Assembly (NCBI RefSeq): GCF_003987495.1
Contig: NZ_NGJU01000008.1
Span: 1 to 64,000 of the forward strand
From: Vagococcus salmoninarum
Lineage (GTDB): Bacteria; Bacillota; Bacilli; Lactobacillales; Vagococcaceae
Direction: 5' to 3'
Length of the DNA stretch: 64,000 nucleotides
Numbering within the stretch: position 1 is the stretch's first letter; each line of letters begins with the position of its first letter. Positions 28,864 through 37,636 of this stretch are shown here, piece after piece. The position numbers and the translations under genes were made by a program. Below the pieces are notes generated by a model. It was given only the letters and a program-made list of their open reading frames with translations, did not search any database and was not told where the DNA came from.

Positions 28864-29652
28864 ATGAAAAAAACAACAATTAGCGTAAGTTTAGTTTTAA
28901 GTGGGTTATTATTATCAGTCGGAGCATTAAATGCTCAAGCGGCTGCAGTTGGGGAAAATGCCTCAACAACGGGTCGCGTTGATTTCGAAGTCGCCGGGCC
29001 TGGAAGTATTGGTAACGTCATTAAACCAGATACCGAAGAGGAACAAATTGTTGTTCCTGGTGGGGATTTCACGACAGGACCATTACGTTTAACCCATGTG
29101 CCAGATTTTGATTTTACAACAATGGAAATTGCCTCAGAAACAGTTTTTGGTAAAGCCGCATTTGAAACATACACAAGCAAAACAGTGACTGAGGCAGAAA
29201 ATATCGCTCACTTTGCTCAAGTTGAAGACGTTCGTGGTGGGACAGCAGATGGTTGGACACTACATGTTTCCGCAACACCCTTTAAAACAAGTTCAGCTGA
29301 TGGGGACTTAGTGCTAGATAAATCAGCAATTGTTTTAACTGAAGGGCAAATTTTCAATACACGTCATACAGGTACTAATTTAACAAGTCGTGTCGATGGT
29401 TTTTCAGCCGATACGTTAATTACAAATGATAACCAAGATGTGCAAATTTTAAAAACGATAAGTGGTCAAAGTACAAATAGTACGAAGACATCATTAGTCT
29501 TTAATAACGCCTATTCTCAATCTGATCTTGTCGGTGGCGCAACTGACGGTTATAACTCAGGGGTTCAACTAAAAGCAGTTGGTTCTGATGAAAAAGTAAA
29601 AGACAAAGAATACACAGCAACCTTAACATGGACCTTGGCAGCCGCTTTGTAA
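28864..29652 (+). CDS. WxL domain surface protein 5
   Basis: A 262-residue secreted WxL protein with signal peptide MKKTTISVSLVLSGLLL to about residue 28 (ALNAQAAA), a short linker (NVIKPDTEEEQIVVPGG) and a WxL domain from GPLRLTHVPDFDFT to TLTWTLAAAL, with GWTLHV as the first motif. It is the last of the five paralogues and is followed by a terminator. The ATG at 28864 follows AGAGGA; the in-frame ATG at 28843 lacks a ribosome binding site. Confidence 0.88.
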   Translation: MKKTTISVSLVLSGLLLSVGALNAQAAAVGENASTTGRVDFEVAGPGSIGNVIKPDTEEEQIVVPGGDFTTGPLRLTHVPDFDFTTMEIASETVFGKAAFETYTSKTVTEAENIAHFAQVEDVRGGTADGWTLHVSATPFKTSSADGDLVLDKSAIVLTEGQIFNTRHTGTNLTSRVDGFSADTLITNDNQDVQILKTISGQSTNSTKTSLVFNNAYSQSDLVGGATDGYNSGVQLKAVGSDEKVKDKEYTATLTWTLAAAL

Positions 29653-29667
29653 TTTTAAAATAGACTG

Positions 29668-29706
29668 ATTATTCGGGTAGGTAACGGACTACCCGAATAA
29701 TTTATA
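29668..29706 (+). terminator. Terminator of the WxL gene cluster
   Basis: A perfect 13-bp stem ATTATTCGGGTAG/CTACCCGAATAAT with an 8-base loop, followed by TTATA and a later TTTTTTT run. The downstream T-tract is weak, so read-through into the DUF916 gene is possible. The remaining gap to 29946 contains motif copy 3 and AT-rich sequence, but no gene. Confidence 0.65.
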
Positions 29707-29815
29707 GTGATTTTTTTAGTGTGTCTTAAACTAATAAGAGACAGGTCTTTATGAGACGAACAACAAGGTCAGGTGTTGTCGGTTGATAAAGGACTTAGTA
29801 AATAGTTCGGTTTTA

Positions 29816-29831
29816 TTACCGCAGTTATGGG
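29816..29831 (+). promoter_or_regulatory. WxL-locus motif, copy 3
   Basis: TTACCGCAGTTATGGG, 115 bp before the DUF916 gene start, has the TTACCRCA half and the GGG half with one extra base between them. A TATAAT occurs at 29865-29870 downstream. Confidence 0.35.
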
Positions 29832-29946
29832 AGAAAACTAAAGCTAAATTATCAAAATTGACTTTATAATTAAAGAGTAAGGGAAGTTATTAAGTACAAG
29901 CCAGGCAACCTTAGAAAGTACCTAAAAATTAAAAGGAAGTGTTCAT

Positions 29947-31044
29947 TTGAAAAAGAAAAATAGCTTAAAATTAATGATCGTCGGATTACTAACAGTCTTT
30001 GGGGGACTAGGTGTAGGGGAAGTTGCAAATGCTGAAGCATCACCGATTTCTGTTAATCCGATTTTACCGGAAAATCAGTTCAATAAAGAAGTTTCTTATT
30101 ATCATTTAATGATGGAGCCAGGGGAAAAACAAGAAATTGAGTTACAAATTTTTAATTCATCAGATGAAGAAAGGGTGGCCTTAGTGACACTGACGGCTGC
30201 GACAACGAATGACAATGGTTTAATTGACTATAACTTACCGGATAAAAAAGTTGATAAAAGCTTATTATATGGGTTTCCAACAATTGCCAGTACGCCAAAA
30301 GAAGTCAAAGTACCAGCTAATAAAGACGTTAAAACAAAGATTAGTATAAAAATGCCAGCAGAAAGTTACGATGGCATGATTTTAGGTGGCATCAATGTTA
30401 AAGCAAAGAAAAAAGTAGCGAAAGATCAAGACAAACAAAGCTCAGGAATGAAAATTGAGAATGAGATGAACTACGCGATAGGTGTGGTTTTAGTCGAAAA
30501 TGAAGCACCAGTTAAGACAAACATGGAACTGTTAAAAGTTTCTGCTAGTCAAATTATGGGAAATAATACGACGAAAGCAACATTACAAAATCCAACCTCA
30601 GTTGTAATGGAAAATGTTACGATTGAAGCCAAAATTTACAAAGCAGACAATGAAACCGTCTTATATGAAACGAAGAAAGAAAATTATCGGATGGCGCCGA
30701 ATTCATCCTTTGATTTTGGAATCCCAATCGGTAACGAACGCTATAAAGCAGGTGACTACCGTTTGAAATTAGTCGCTACATCAGATCCGAAGTCTGCCAA
30801 AGATGGTGAGAAGCAAACTTGGGAGTTTGATGAGAAATTTACGATTAAACGAGCAGAAGCAGATAAACTAAACGAATCAGCTGTCGATTTACCGACAGAT
30901 TACACGTTGTACTACATTGGTGGAGCAGTTATTGCTTTGTTAGTTATCGGGGGAATCATCTTACTTATTAGCTTACGCCGTAAAAAGCAAGCGCAAATCG
31001 CAGCAGAAAAGCAAGCAAGGCGTCGTAAGAAAGTTCGTAAATAA
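29947..31044 (+). CDS. WxL-interacting membrane-anchored protein (DUF916/DUF3324)
   Basis: A 365-residue secreted, membrane-anchored protein with a signal peptide (ending near VANAEA). The DUF916 region (SVNPILPENQFNKEVSYYHL, about 35-165) and DUF3324 region (about 170-310) are followed by a C-terminal transmembrane helix (YTLYYIGGAVIALLVIGGII) and an Arg/Lys-rich cytoplasmic tail. This family is the constant partner of WxL proteins and is reported to interact with WxL domains. The TTG start has AAGGAAG upstream; no ATG fits. It closes the structural part of the locus. Confidence 0.9.
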   Translation: MKKKNSLKLMIVGLLTVFGGLGVGEVANAEASPISVNPILPENQFNKEVSYYHLMMEPGEKQEIELQIFNSSDEERVALVTLTAATTNDNGLIDYNLPDKKVDKSLLYGFPTIASTPKEVKVPANKDVKTKISIKMPAESYDGMILGGINVKAKKKVAKDQDKQSSGMKIENEMNYAIGVVLVENEAPVKTNMELLKVSASQIMGNNTTKATLQNPTSVVMENVTIEAKIYKADNETVLYETKKENYRMAPNSSFDFGIPIGNERYKAGDYRLKLVATSDPKSAKDGEKQTWEFDEKFTIKRAEADKLNESAVDLPTDYTLYYIGGAVIALLVIGGIILLISLRRKKQAQIAAEKQARRRKKVRK

Positions 31045-31172
31045 CTGAAGGTGCATTAGTCAAAGGCACCAAGTGACTAGAATGTTAAACTGAGGCAAGG
31101 TTAACGTTGAAGGTGACATTTTGAAACAGATACGCCTCCCTTTTAGTTGCAGAAAATAAACAGGAGAAATTA

Positions 31173-31220
31173 AAAAAACGGGGGAACTAGCGCTGCTAGC
31201 TCCCTCGTTTTTTGTTTTTT
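31173..31220. terminator. Bidirectional terminator between the DUF916 gene and the Mga-like gene
   Basis: An imperfect 19-bp stem (31173-31191 with 31195-31213) flanked by an A-run on the left and TTTTTTGTTTTTT on the right, placed between convergent genes. It can serve both strands. Confidence 0.75.
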
Positions 31221-31226
31221 ATGGCA

Positions 31227-32654
31227 CTAAGAGTAAGTTAAATATTGATCTAATTTAAAAAGAGTATATAAAGTTTGCAGTTTCTCGCTATATTCGTTAT
31301 TCGGTAAGTTACCAAGATGAATAATAGGAACGGAAGCTGTTCGAGGATTTTTCAAATTAGTAATTAAAACGTCGAAATCGAGACGCTGGGGCTGGTCTAC
31401 AAGCTCTTTAATGACAATCCGGTGATCTTTATGGTAATTGAAAAACTGCTGGATTAATGTGTAATGCTGCTGACTAGCGACAACATCAAAACCAACGACC
31501 ATTGTTAAATCAATCTCATTTAAGACCTCCTTTAGTGCTACCCACTCTGAGCTGAGAATGGCAGAAAGTTCTGGAATGACAAAGAGTTCGTAGAGGGCTC
31601 TTAATTGAAAAGGAGTCTCAGAAGTTAAGTGACATTCTAATTCATAGTGTAAAATTTGCATTAAGAACTCATGTTGTTCATAGTTTAAGCTTAACTTAGT
31701 TTTTGGCAAGGGTTGAGGTTGAAGTAACGCAGTCAACTCCTGGGCATTCAGGACCGGGAGCTTAAATTTTTCCGAAATGTTGGTCATTAGTTTTCGAACA
31801 GTTCGCCGTAAACGAGCGGACTCCCTCTGTGTTGGAAACAAGTATGACATCCGCAAGTAGCTAACTGTAGCAGGCTCAAAGAGGGCAAAGTTAACAACAG
31901 CATTTAAGACAGTGTTGTCTATCGAAAAAGAGAAGACACTGAAGAAATTGTCACGAAAATGTTTATCTTCTAAAAACTGGTACTCTTGAAACTGGTAACT
32001 TGAGTTTTTCGGTAAGGGGTGTTGATTAAATTCACGATAAAAGCGGATGTATAAAACTAAATTCAAGACAGGGCGATTATCGTGGAAAGCCGCTTTTAAC
32101 TGGCTGTTTTCGACGAAGAGACGATCAATCAGTTCTTCTAAGATATCAAACTCTAAGCGATAATCTAGGGATTTTTTAAAGTAACTTTCGAAGGAACGAA
32201 CGAGTAGTAGGCTTGAAATTGTTAGTTCATCTCCAGTTAATTGAAAAGGCCGATTTTGAATAGCGACATTACTGTTTTTATCAAAAAAAGCGTTAAACTG
32301 ATTAATAGCACCACGAATACTATTAGCGGTAACATAAAGAATATCTTCGATATCCGCAGAGCGTAAGTTAGAACTTTTTAATAACAAAGCGACGATTTGA
32401 GCAATAAGAGCATCATTAATGACGTCATCTGCTGGGTTTTTCCCCTCTTTGATTAGTCGATAACCTAAGGCGTTTGAGGTCTCAATTTTGATATCAGAAT
32501 AATGAGATGTCAGGGTATTTAAATCATTGCGGACTGTTTTTTCAGAACAAGCTAATTCACTTGCTAAATCACCTAAAGATATCCAATCAGAAGAGACTAA
32601 AATTTCAATAATTTGAATAAGGCGGTGGTCTTTAGTAGATAAGATTTCACGCAT
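31227..32654 (-). CDS. Mga-like transcriptional regulator A
   Basis: A 475-residue regulator of the Mga/AtxA type. It has an N-terminal HTH (ISLGDLASELACSEKTVRNDL, about residues 26-46), a second HTH-like segment (DIEDILYVTANSIRGAINQF), a middle PRD-like region, and a C-terminal EIIB-like part (VLITNLKNP). It is a paralogue of the next gene with the same domain order. Such regulators often sit in or beside WxL loci and respond to sugar/PTS status, which makes it the likely controller of the surface genes; the link is inferred. AGAGGT precedes the ATG. Confidence 0.8.
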   Translation of the reverse strand: MREILSTKDHRLIQIIEILVSSDWISLGDLASELACSEKTVRNDLNTLTSHYSDIKIETSNALGYRLIKEGKNPADDVINDALIAQIVALLLKSSNLRSADIEDILYVTANSIRGAINQFNAFFDKNSNVAIQNRPFQLTGDELTISSLLLVRSFESYFKKSLDYRLEFDILEELIDRLFVENSQLKAAFHDNRPVLNLVLYIRFYREFNQHPLPKNSSYQFQEYQFLEDKHFRDNFFSVFSFSIDNTVLNAVVNFALFEPATVSYLRMSYLFPTQRESARLRRTVRKLMTNISEKFKLPVLNAQELTALLQPQPLPKTKLSLNYEQHEFLMQILHYELECHLTSETPFQLRALYELFVIPELSAILSSEWVALKEVLNEIDLTMVVGFDVVASQQHYTLIQQFFNYHKDHRIVIKELVDQPQRLDFDVLITNLKNPRTASVPIIHLGNLPNNEYSEKLQTLYTLFKLDQYLTYS

Positions 32655-32737
32655 TTTGGACCTCTTTCTTTGATATATTTTAATTAAGTATAAGCCAGTG
32701 TTTGATAAACATCAATTTACAAGTACTTAATAAATAA

Positions 32738-32772
32738 TTAAAATAAAAAACTGAGAAATCAAAGTTCTCAGT
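32738..32772 (-). terminator. Terminator of Mga-like gene B
   Basis: On the minus strand an ACTGAGAA/TTCTCAGT stem (arms at 32765-32772 and 32750-32757, loop of 7) is followed by TTTTTTATTTT. It separates the two Mga-like genes, so each is probably transcribed on its own. Confidence 0.75.
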
Positions 32773-32781
32773 CGGAAATTG

Positions 32782-34227
32782 TTAATTGTTAGTAAAACGT
32801 TCTAGATACGATTTTTGTTGGTGTCTGTGATAAAGCTCAGTAATCCGCTGATATAAGTAGTCATTAGGCAAACCAGCAATATTTAAAACGGGAGTCTGAG
32901 TAAGTGGGTAATCAAAATTATTAGTAATTAACAAATCATGAGACTCGTTGTCTGTATAGTTGTCTAAAAAGTAAAAAGTGACTTGATTTGTAAAATGAAA
33001 AATCAAATAGTTTTCAAATAAAGCTTTGGTTTCCCGGTCGGCTACGAGTAAAATGGCAACGTGCATTTTTTTGTTAATAAAAGTGATTCGTTCCAATAAA
33101 TCTGGCCAAGCAACTTGTAAGTGATAAGCTAGTTGAATTAATAAGCGATTATTGAAAAAAGTCTGATACTTATACTCCAGTGTTTCAGAAAGAATTGAAT
33201 TGTGTTCATATTTTAATATTCTTAAGAGGGTGTGGTGAATCTCGTAATTAAAAGGAAAATTAGTAAACTGCTTAAAACTAGGCTGGATAATTTGGTTAAA
33301 ATCAGTTTGTTCATCAAATGGCAGCATAAGTTTGTCAGCTAATTGGAGAATCATCGGATGTAATGTTTGGTTAATTTCCAGATACTCGTGAGTATGGTTA
33401 AATGAAAAAATTAATTGTAAATAGTCGATAGCAGTGTCTTCTTCTAAGAGAAAATTGCTAATATTATTTAATAACTCATTCGTTAAATCGTGATGGAAAA
33501 GTTGATAAAATCGCTTTAGGATGACTTTGTCAGTAATTAAGCTGTAGTCAATTGAGGCCGCGCACTGATTCTTAGGATGAGAATGACCATTTATTTCACG
33601 GTAAAAACGAATGTACAAAAGAATATTCAGAGAATGAAGATCTCCAGAAAAATGATCTTTTAATTCGGGATTGTCCGTAAAAAGTGTCGGAATAATCTCT
33701 TTCAAAAAAGTAAAAATTTCGTCTTCCAACATTCCTCGGCTAAAGTAACTTTGTTGTAAGCGAATGAAGAAAAGAGAAGTGATTTTTCGCTCATCGCCTT
33801 CAATTCGAAAAGGCCGACTTTCAATCGAGACGTGGTCTTTTGCTAATTTGTGATTAAAGTCTTTGACGACATTCCGAATACTATTAGCACTGACAAAAAG
33901 TAATGATTCTAACTCTGTTAATTTAAAATGAGAGCTTTCAAGTAACAAGCGGAGTAATTGAAAGACGAGGGTATTATTGATAATTTGGTCCACGGTGTTT
34001 TCAATTGGAAAAGCGTTAGAACGAACCAGATGATAACCTAGTTGTGGCGAAGATTCAATCACAATTTCTTCAAATTCTGTTGAAATTAAGCCTAAGTCAT
34101 TGCGGATGGTTTTTTCTGAACAATTTAAATAATTGGTTAGTGTTGTCAATGATACCCATTCACTACTCATTAATATTTCTAATACAAGGACGGTACGTAA
34201 ATCTCTTTCTGAGAGTAAACTTCTCAT
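32782..34227 (-). CDS. Mga-like transcriptional regulator B
   Basis: A 481-residue paralogue of the preceding regulator with the same plan: N-terminal HTH (VSLTTLTNYLNCSEKTIRNDL), a second HTH (ELESLLFVSANSIRNVVKDF), PRD-like helices and a C-terminal EIIB-like segment (DLLITNNFDYP). Shared landmarks such as IESRPFRIEGDE in this protein and IQNRPFQLTGDE in the other show a duplication. AAAGGTG lies upstream of the ATG. A copy of the locus motif TTACC...GG lies 76-90 bp upstream of its start, compatible with auto- or cross-regulation. Confidence 0.8.
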   Translation of the reverse strand: MRSLLSERDLRTVLVLEILMSSEWVSLTTLTNYLNCSEKTIRNDLGLISTEFEEIVIESSPQLGYHLVRSNAFPIENTVDQIINNTLVFQLLRLLLESSHFKLTELESLLFVSANSIRNVVKDFNHKLAKDHVSIESRPFRIEGDERKITSLFFIRLQQSYFSRGMLEDEIFTFLKEIIPTLFTDNPELKDHFSGDLHSLNILLYIRFYREINGHSHPKNQCAASIDYSLITDKVILKRFYQLFHHDLTNELLNNISNFLLEEDTAIDYLQLIFSFNHTHEYLEINQTLHPMILQLADKLMLPFDEQTDFNQIIQPSFKQFTNFPFNYEIHHTLLRILKYEHNSILSETLEYKYQTFFNNRLLIQLAYHLQVAWPDLLERITFINKKMHVAILLVADRETKALFENYLIFHFTNQVTFYFLDNYTDNESHDLLITNNFDYPLTQTPVLNIAGLPNDYLYQRITELYHRHQQKSYLERFTNN

Positions 34228-34269
34228 AACCCCACACCTTTCTTTGTGAAATAACTACCTTCTAATCAT

Positions 34270-34275
34270 AGTATA
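34270..34275 (-). promoter_or_regulatory. Candidate -10 of Mga-like gene B
   Basis: TATACT on the minus strand, 43 bp upstream of the ATG. No good -35 is present, which fits an activator-dependent promoter because motif copy 4 lies just upstream. Confidence 0.3.
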
Positions 34276-34302
34276 GAAACTAGTAATTAAGGGTCGTATA
34301 AT

Positions 34303-34317
34303 TTACCACTCCCAAGG
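34303..34317 (+). promoter_or_regulatory. WxL-locus motif, copy 4
   Basis: TTACCACTCCCAAGG matches copy 1 at 12 of 15 positions. It sits in the 298-bp gap between divergent genes; that gap otherwise holds two promoters and AT-rich sequence. Confidence 0.35.
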
Positions 34318-34459
34318 AAGTTTTCTGAGTTTGGAATAACTTTAAAGATGGAGAAGATACTTAATAGGGTAAAAATCCTTTAGTTATGATTTGAATGGGA
34401 TTTAACCTGATAATAACGGCTATGGTGAATTAAAAATAGGGGGAAATTAATCAAAAATA

Positions 34460-34487
34460 TTGCAATGGTGATAAAGCAGAGTATAGT
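34460..34487 (+). promoter_or_regulatory. Promoter of the ABC exporter gene
   Basis: TTGCAA (34460-34465), a 16-bp spacer and TATAGT (34482-34487), 39 bp before the ATG. Confidence 0.5.
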
Positions 34488-34525
34488 ATTATATAACAGA
34501 GATTTATTATACAGGAGGGGTTGTT

Positions 34526-36265
34526 ATGAAGAGTCAAAGTTCAATTTGGGAAATGCTACAATTTGTCTTTAAACGAGTGTTAACCCAGTGGCAATATATC
34601 CTTATAAGTGTTATTGCGTTAATTTCAATTGCTTTCTTTGAATTCAGTCTGCCGCAAATCACCCAGAAAATAATTGATGAAGTTATTCCTCAGCAGTCCG
34701 TTAGTCAGCTAATTAATAGTATTTTACTTTTGCTATTATTTGCTAGTTGTTTAAGTTTATTGAGTTACTTTTCCACTTATTTAATGAGTAAGATTAGTCA
34801 AACAGCGATCGTTAATTTACGTGAAGAACTGTATCGCCATGTGTTAAAACAAGACTTTCAATTTTTTGAAACTCAAAAAACTGGCGATTTAATGACACGC
34901 TTCACAGGTGACATTAAAACCATTCAAGACTTAATTTCTCCAAATACTTTAGGCTTATTAAGTAACATCCTGACCTTTGTTTTTGTTTTAGGCTTTATGT
35001 TGATGAAAGACTGGCGTTTAACCTTATTAATTACGTTAACCTTTCCAATCCTTTATCTATTAAATTATTTTTTTAGTCGGCGCATTAAAACGGCCTACCG
35101 AAATGTTCGGCAATCAACGGCTAAATTAAATAATCATCTCCAAAATAGTTTGACTTCGGTGTTGTTGATTAAAAATTTTGGTACGGAAGAATTTGAAGGG
35201 CTGCGTTTTTCTAATATTAATGAAGAAAATAAACAAAATCAATTAACGGCTACTCGTTATCAAGCATTGTTTTCTCCTTCGATTGACTTAGTTAACTATG
35301 TTGGCATGGCGATTGTACTAGGCTATGGGACATTACAAGTCTTTAAAGGGGAATTGACCATCGGAAATATTGTGACTTATTTAGCTTATTTGAAATTACT
35401 CCAAAGTCCAATTCGTTCTTTTACTCAGATGATCAGTCGTTTCCAACAGTCCTTAGTCTCTTATGAACGAATCAAGGAAATTTATGATGTCTCACCACTT
35501 ATTGTTGATAGTCCTACGGCCATTACTTGGTCTGGTGAGCTGTCAGAAATTAGTTTTAAGCACGTTAATTTTAGTTATCAAACTGGTCGGAAGATTTTAG
35601 ATGATGTCAGTTTTACATTACCGCGAGGAAAAGTCACAGCCTTAGTCGGTTCATCAGGCTCAGGGAAAACGACGACGACCCGTTTACTAACGAGATTATA
35701 TGATGCAACGGCTGGGGAAATTATGATTAATCAACAATCGATTAAAGAAGTTACCTTGCATTCTTTAAGAACTCATATCGGTGTCGTTTCTCAAGACATT
35801 GAATTAATCGATGGGACGATTTTAGAAAATGTTTTATACGGAAGCCCCCACGCCACTAGTCAAGAACTTGCCCAAGCGATTAAAGATGCCAAGTTAGCAG
35901 ATTTTATTGAAGAGCTTGAAGAGGGGCTAGAGACCCAAGTCGGGGAACGAGGCATAAAATTGTCTGGAGGACAAAAACAACGGATTGCGATTGCCAGAGT
36001 TTTTCTTAAAAATGCCCCTGTCTTAATTTTAGATGAAGCCACAGCTTCCCTTGATAATGAGTCAGAAAGACATATTCAAAGTTCCTTAGATAACTTACTA
36101 GACCAAAAGACCTCACTAGTGATTGCCCACCGCTTATCAACGGTCCACAATGCGGATAATATTTTAGTGATGGCTAAAGGGAAAATTGTTGAGAGTGGTA
36201 ATCATCAAGAATTAATGGCTCAAAATGGTCGCTATAAAAAACTGTATAATGCCCAGTTTAGCTAA
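34526..36265 (+). CDS. ABC exporter, fused permease and ATPase
   Basis: A 579-residue half-transporter with an N-terminal six-helix type-1 exporter domain (about residues 1-315) and a C-terminal ATPase. The ATPase shows Walker A GSSGSGKTTTTRL, a Q-loop (VVSQDIE), signature LSGGQKQRIAIAR, Walker B VLILDEATASLD and the H-loop IAHRLS. There is no C39 peptidase domain, so bacteriocin-leader cleavage is not expected. It probably acts as a homodimer; the substrate could be a drug, lipid or peptide and cannot be told. It has an AGGAGGGG site and a single-gene transcript, with a shared terminator facing a convergent XRE/TPR regulator. Confidence 0.88.
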   Translation: MKSQSSIWEMLQFVFKRVLTQWQYILISVIALISIAFFEFSLPQITQKIIDEVIPQQSVSQLINSILLLLLFASCLSLLSYFSTYLMSKISQTAIVNLREELYRHVLKQDFQFFETQKTGDLMTRFTGDIKTIQDLISPNTLGLLSNILTFVFVLGFMLMKDWRLTLLITLTFPILYLLNYFFSRRIKTAYRNVRQSTAKLNNHLQNSLTSVLLIKNFGTEEFEGLRFSNINEENKQNQLTATRYQALFSPSIDLVNYVGMAIVLGYGTLQVFKGELTIGNIVTYLAYLKLLQSPIRSFTQMISRFQQSLVSYERIKEIYDVSPLIVDSPTAITWSGELSEISFKHVNFSYQTGRKILDDVSFTLPRGKVTALVGSSGSGKTTTTRLLTRLYDATAGEIMINQQSIKEVTLHSLRTHIGVVSQDIELIDGTILENVLYGSPHATSQELAQAIKDAKLADFIEELEEGLETQVGERGIKLSGGQKQRIAIARVFLKNAPVLILDEATASLDNESERHIQSSLDNLLDQKTSLVIAHRLSTVHNADNILVMAKGKIVESGNHQELMAQNGRYKKLYNAQFS

Positions 36266-36266
36266 A

Positions 36267-36302
36267 AAGAAAGCACGCTGATTTTTTTCAGCGTGCTTTC
36301 TT
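36267..36302. terminator. Bidirectional terminator between the ABC exporter and the XRE/TPR regulator
   Basis: A perfect 15-bp stem AAGAAAGCACGCTGA/TCAGCGTGCTTTCTT with a six-T loop. T-rich sequence follows on the plus side and an A-run precedes it. The stem contains the TGA stop of the minus-strand regulator. Confidence 0.85.
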
Positions 36303-37178
36303 GATTTTTTTAGTTAGTTTTTTTTCTGAAGGCATATAGTCTCCAGTTGAAAGTTCTTTTAACGTTTCAGCTACTTGGACGAAACGAATAGCATCGTCAA
36401 TTAAGTCATTGTCTTGTAAAACAATACCTTTAAGTAGAAATAATTCATCGAGAAAATAAAAAATTTTGTGACGGCCGCACCAACTAATGCCTTGGTTAAT
36501 CACTTTGATTGCGGCTTTATAATTGCGAAAATCGATATAAAGGGTAGCTATGTTATAAAAAATTTTAGCTAGCTGGCTCTCATGATGTTCCGTGTCGAAA
36601 TTATAAAAGTAAGCGAGACTTTTTTTCATATAAGCAATGCCAATAGTTGATTGCCCAGAGTCAGTATAGGCTTTGCCAATTTCACTTAAAAGCATGATTT
36701 CTAAGGCGGTCGCTGAGGGTTTAGCTTTACAATACGTTAAAGCTAAAGCTTTTTGTAAGACATCGATGGGAGCTGGATCAACTGATTTAGTATAAATTAG
36801 GGCGCAGCCGTAGTAAAAATAGTACTCTTGGAGTTCTTCTGCTGTGGCTAAATTAGTCAAGATTGTCGTTTCATCAATAACTCGTAATAATTGTGGGTAC
36901 TGCAAATTTTGATGGTAAAAGCGTAACAAAAGTAACCATTCATTTTCCTTTTCAGGTTTAGCACTAGGTCCATAATCCAAACCTAAGACGTAATCTAAAG
37001 AAACAGCTAAACGGTCGCATAATTGTTTCATTAAAATAACGCTAGGAACAGCATCGTTATTTTCGATTCGGCTAAGCATGGCTTGGGAACAAATATTTTC
37101 TGCTAAAGATCGTTGGGAAAAACCTTTAGATATTCGAATATCTTTTAAAACAGATCCAAAAGCAAATGAAGAGTACAT
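36288..37178 (-). CDS. XRE-family regulator with TPR-like repeats (Rgg/PlcR style)
   Basis: A 296-residue cytoplasmic regulator. The N-terminal HTH_3 (SVLKDIRISKGFSQRSLAEN to CSQAMLSRIENN, residues 8-38) is followed by an all-helical region of TPR-like repeats (e.g. SEIGKAYTDSGQSTIGIAYM and AKIFYNIATLYIDFRNYKAA). This plan is that of Rgg/PlcR/RRNPP regulators that bind short peptides, but I saw no convincing peptide gene next to it. It is convergent with the ABC exporter. The ATG at 37178 follows AAGGAAGGTG. Confidence 0.75.
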   Translation of the reverse strand: MYSSFAFGSVLKDIRISKGFSQRSLAENICSQAMLSRIENNDAVPSVILMKQLCDRLAVSLDYVLGLDYGPSAKPEKENEWLLLLRFYHQNLQYPQLLRVIDETTILTNLATAEELQEYYFYYGCALIYTKSVDPAPIDVLQKALALTYCKAKPSATALEIMLLSEIGKAYTDSGQSTIGIAYMKKSLAYFYNFDTEHHESQLAKIFYNIATLYIDFRNYKAAIKVINQGISWCGRHKIFYFLDELFLLKGIVLQDNDLIDDAIRFVQVAETLKELSTGDYMPSEKKLTKKIKKAR

Positions 37179-37599
37179 TTTTTCACCTTCCTTTAAATAA
37201 CGATAGTAATGATCTTTATAAGGCTTAGTTTACGGTATTATTTTAATAGTGGCAAAGAAAAGGTGTTGAATATAGACAGTTTTTTTATATTGTAGGATAA
37301 AAGTAAAAAAGGTTAAAAAATCAGAAAATTCAAAAATAGGTTGATTAAAGATTAGAATTATGAGAAAACCCTGTGATGATAAGGATTTGAAAGGTATATT
37401 ACAAAAAAATAAGGATAATTTAACGAATAAATAGCAAAAACCCACGTTTGGACTGAAACAAAATTTAGAATATGTCTATTAAGTTTTTTTGTGGGGAAAT
37501 TGTCTAGTTAATAAAAAAAATATGACTAATCAATTATGAGAGTTTCATGATTTTTTTATAGAAATGGTCTTGAAGGAGGATAAAAGTTCAAAAAGTTCG
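37179..37599. other. AT-rich gap without recognisable genes
   Basis: About 420 bp of strongly AT-rich sequence between two minus-strand genes. A 71-codon minus-strand frame (37230-37445) has neither a ribosome binding site nor a recognisable product, and I rejected it. A 24-codon plus-strand frame near 37360 is equally unsupported. The region presumably holds the promoter of the XRE/TPR regulator, although I could not place it confidently. Confidence 0.5.
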
Positions 37600-37631
37600 A
37601 AAAAAGACCCTGACGTATAAAAGTCAGGGCT
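37600..37631 (-). terminator. Terminator of the GH4 gene
   Basis: On the minus strand a GCCCTGAC/GTCAGGGT hairpin with an 8-base loop is followed by CTTTTTT, starting just after the GH4 stop codon. Confidence 0.7.
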
Positions 37632-37636
37632 AACAT

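Noticed and set aside
31227-32654. Reading the Mga-like proteins as PTS antiterminators of the BglG type
   Set aside because: They begin with DNA-binding HTH segments rather than an RNA-binding CAT domain.
37360-37434. 24-codon plus-strand frame near the XRE/TPR regulator, considered as a pheromone gene
   Set aside because: It encodes a charged peptide without a signal sequence and has no ribosome binding site.
37230-37445. 71-codon minus-strand frame in the AT-rich gap
   Set aside because: No ribosome binding site, low-complexity Phe/Leu/Ile-rich product from AT-rich sequence, no recognisable family.
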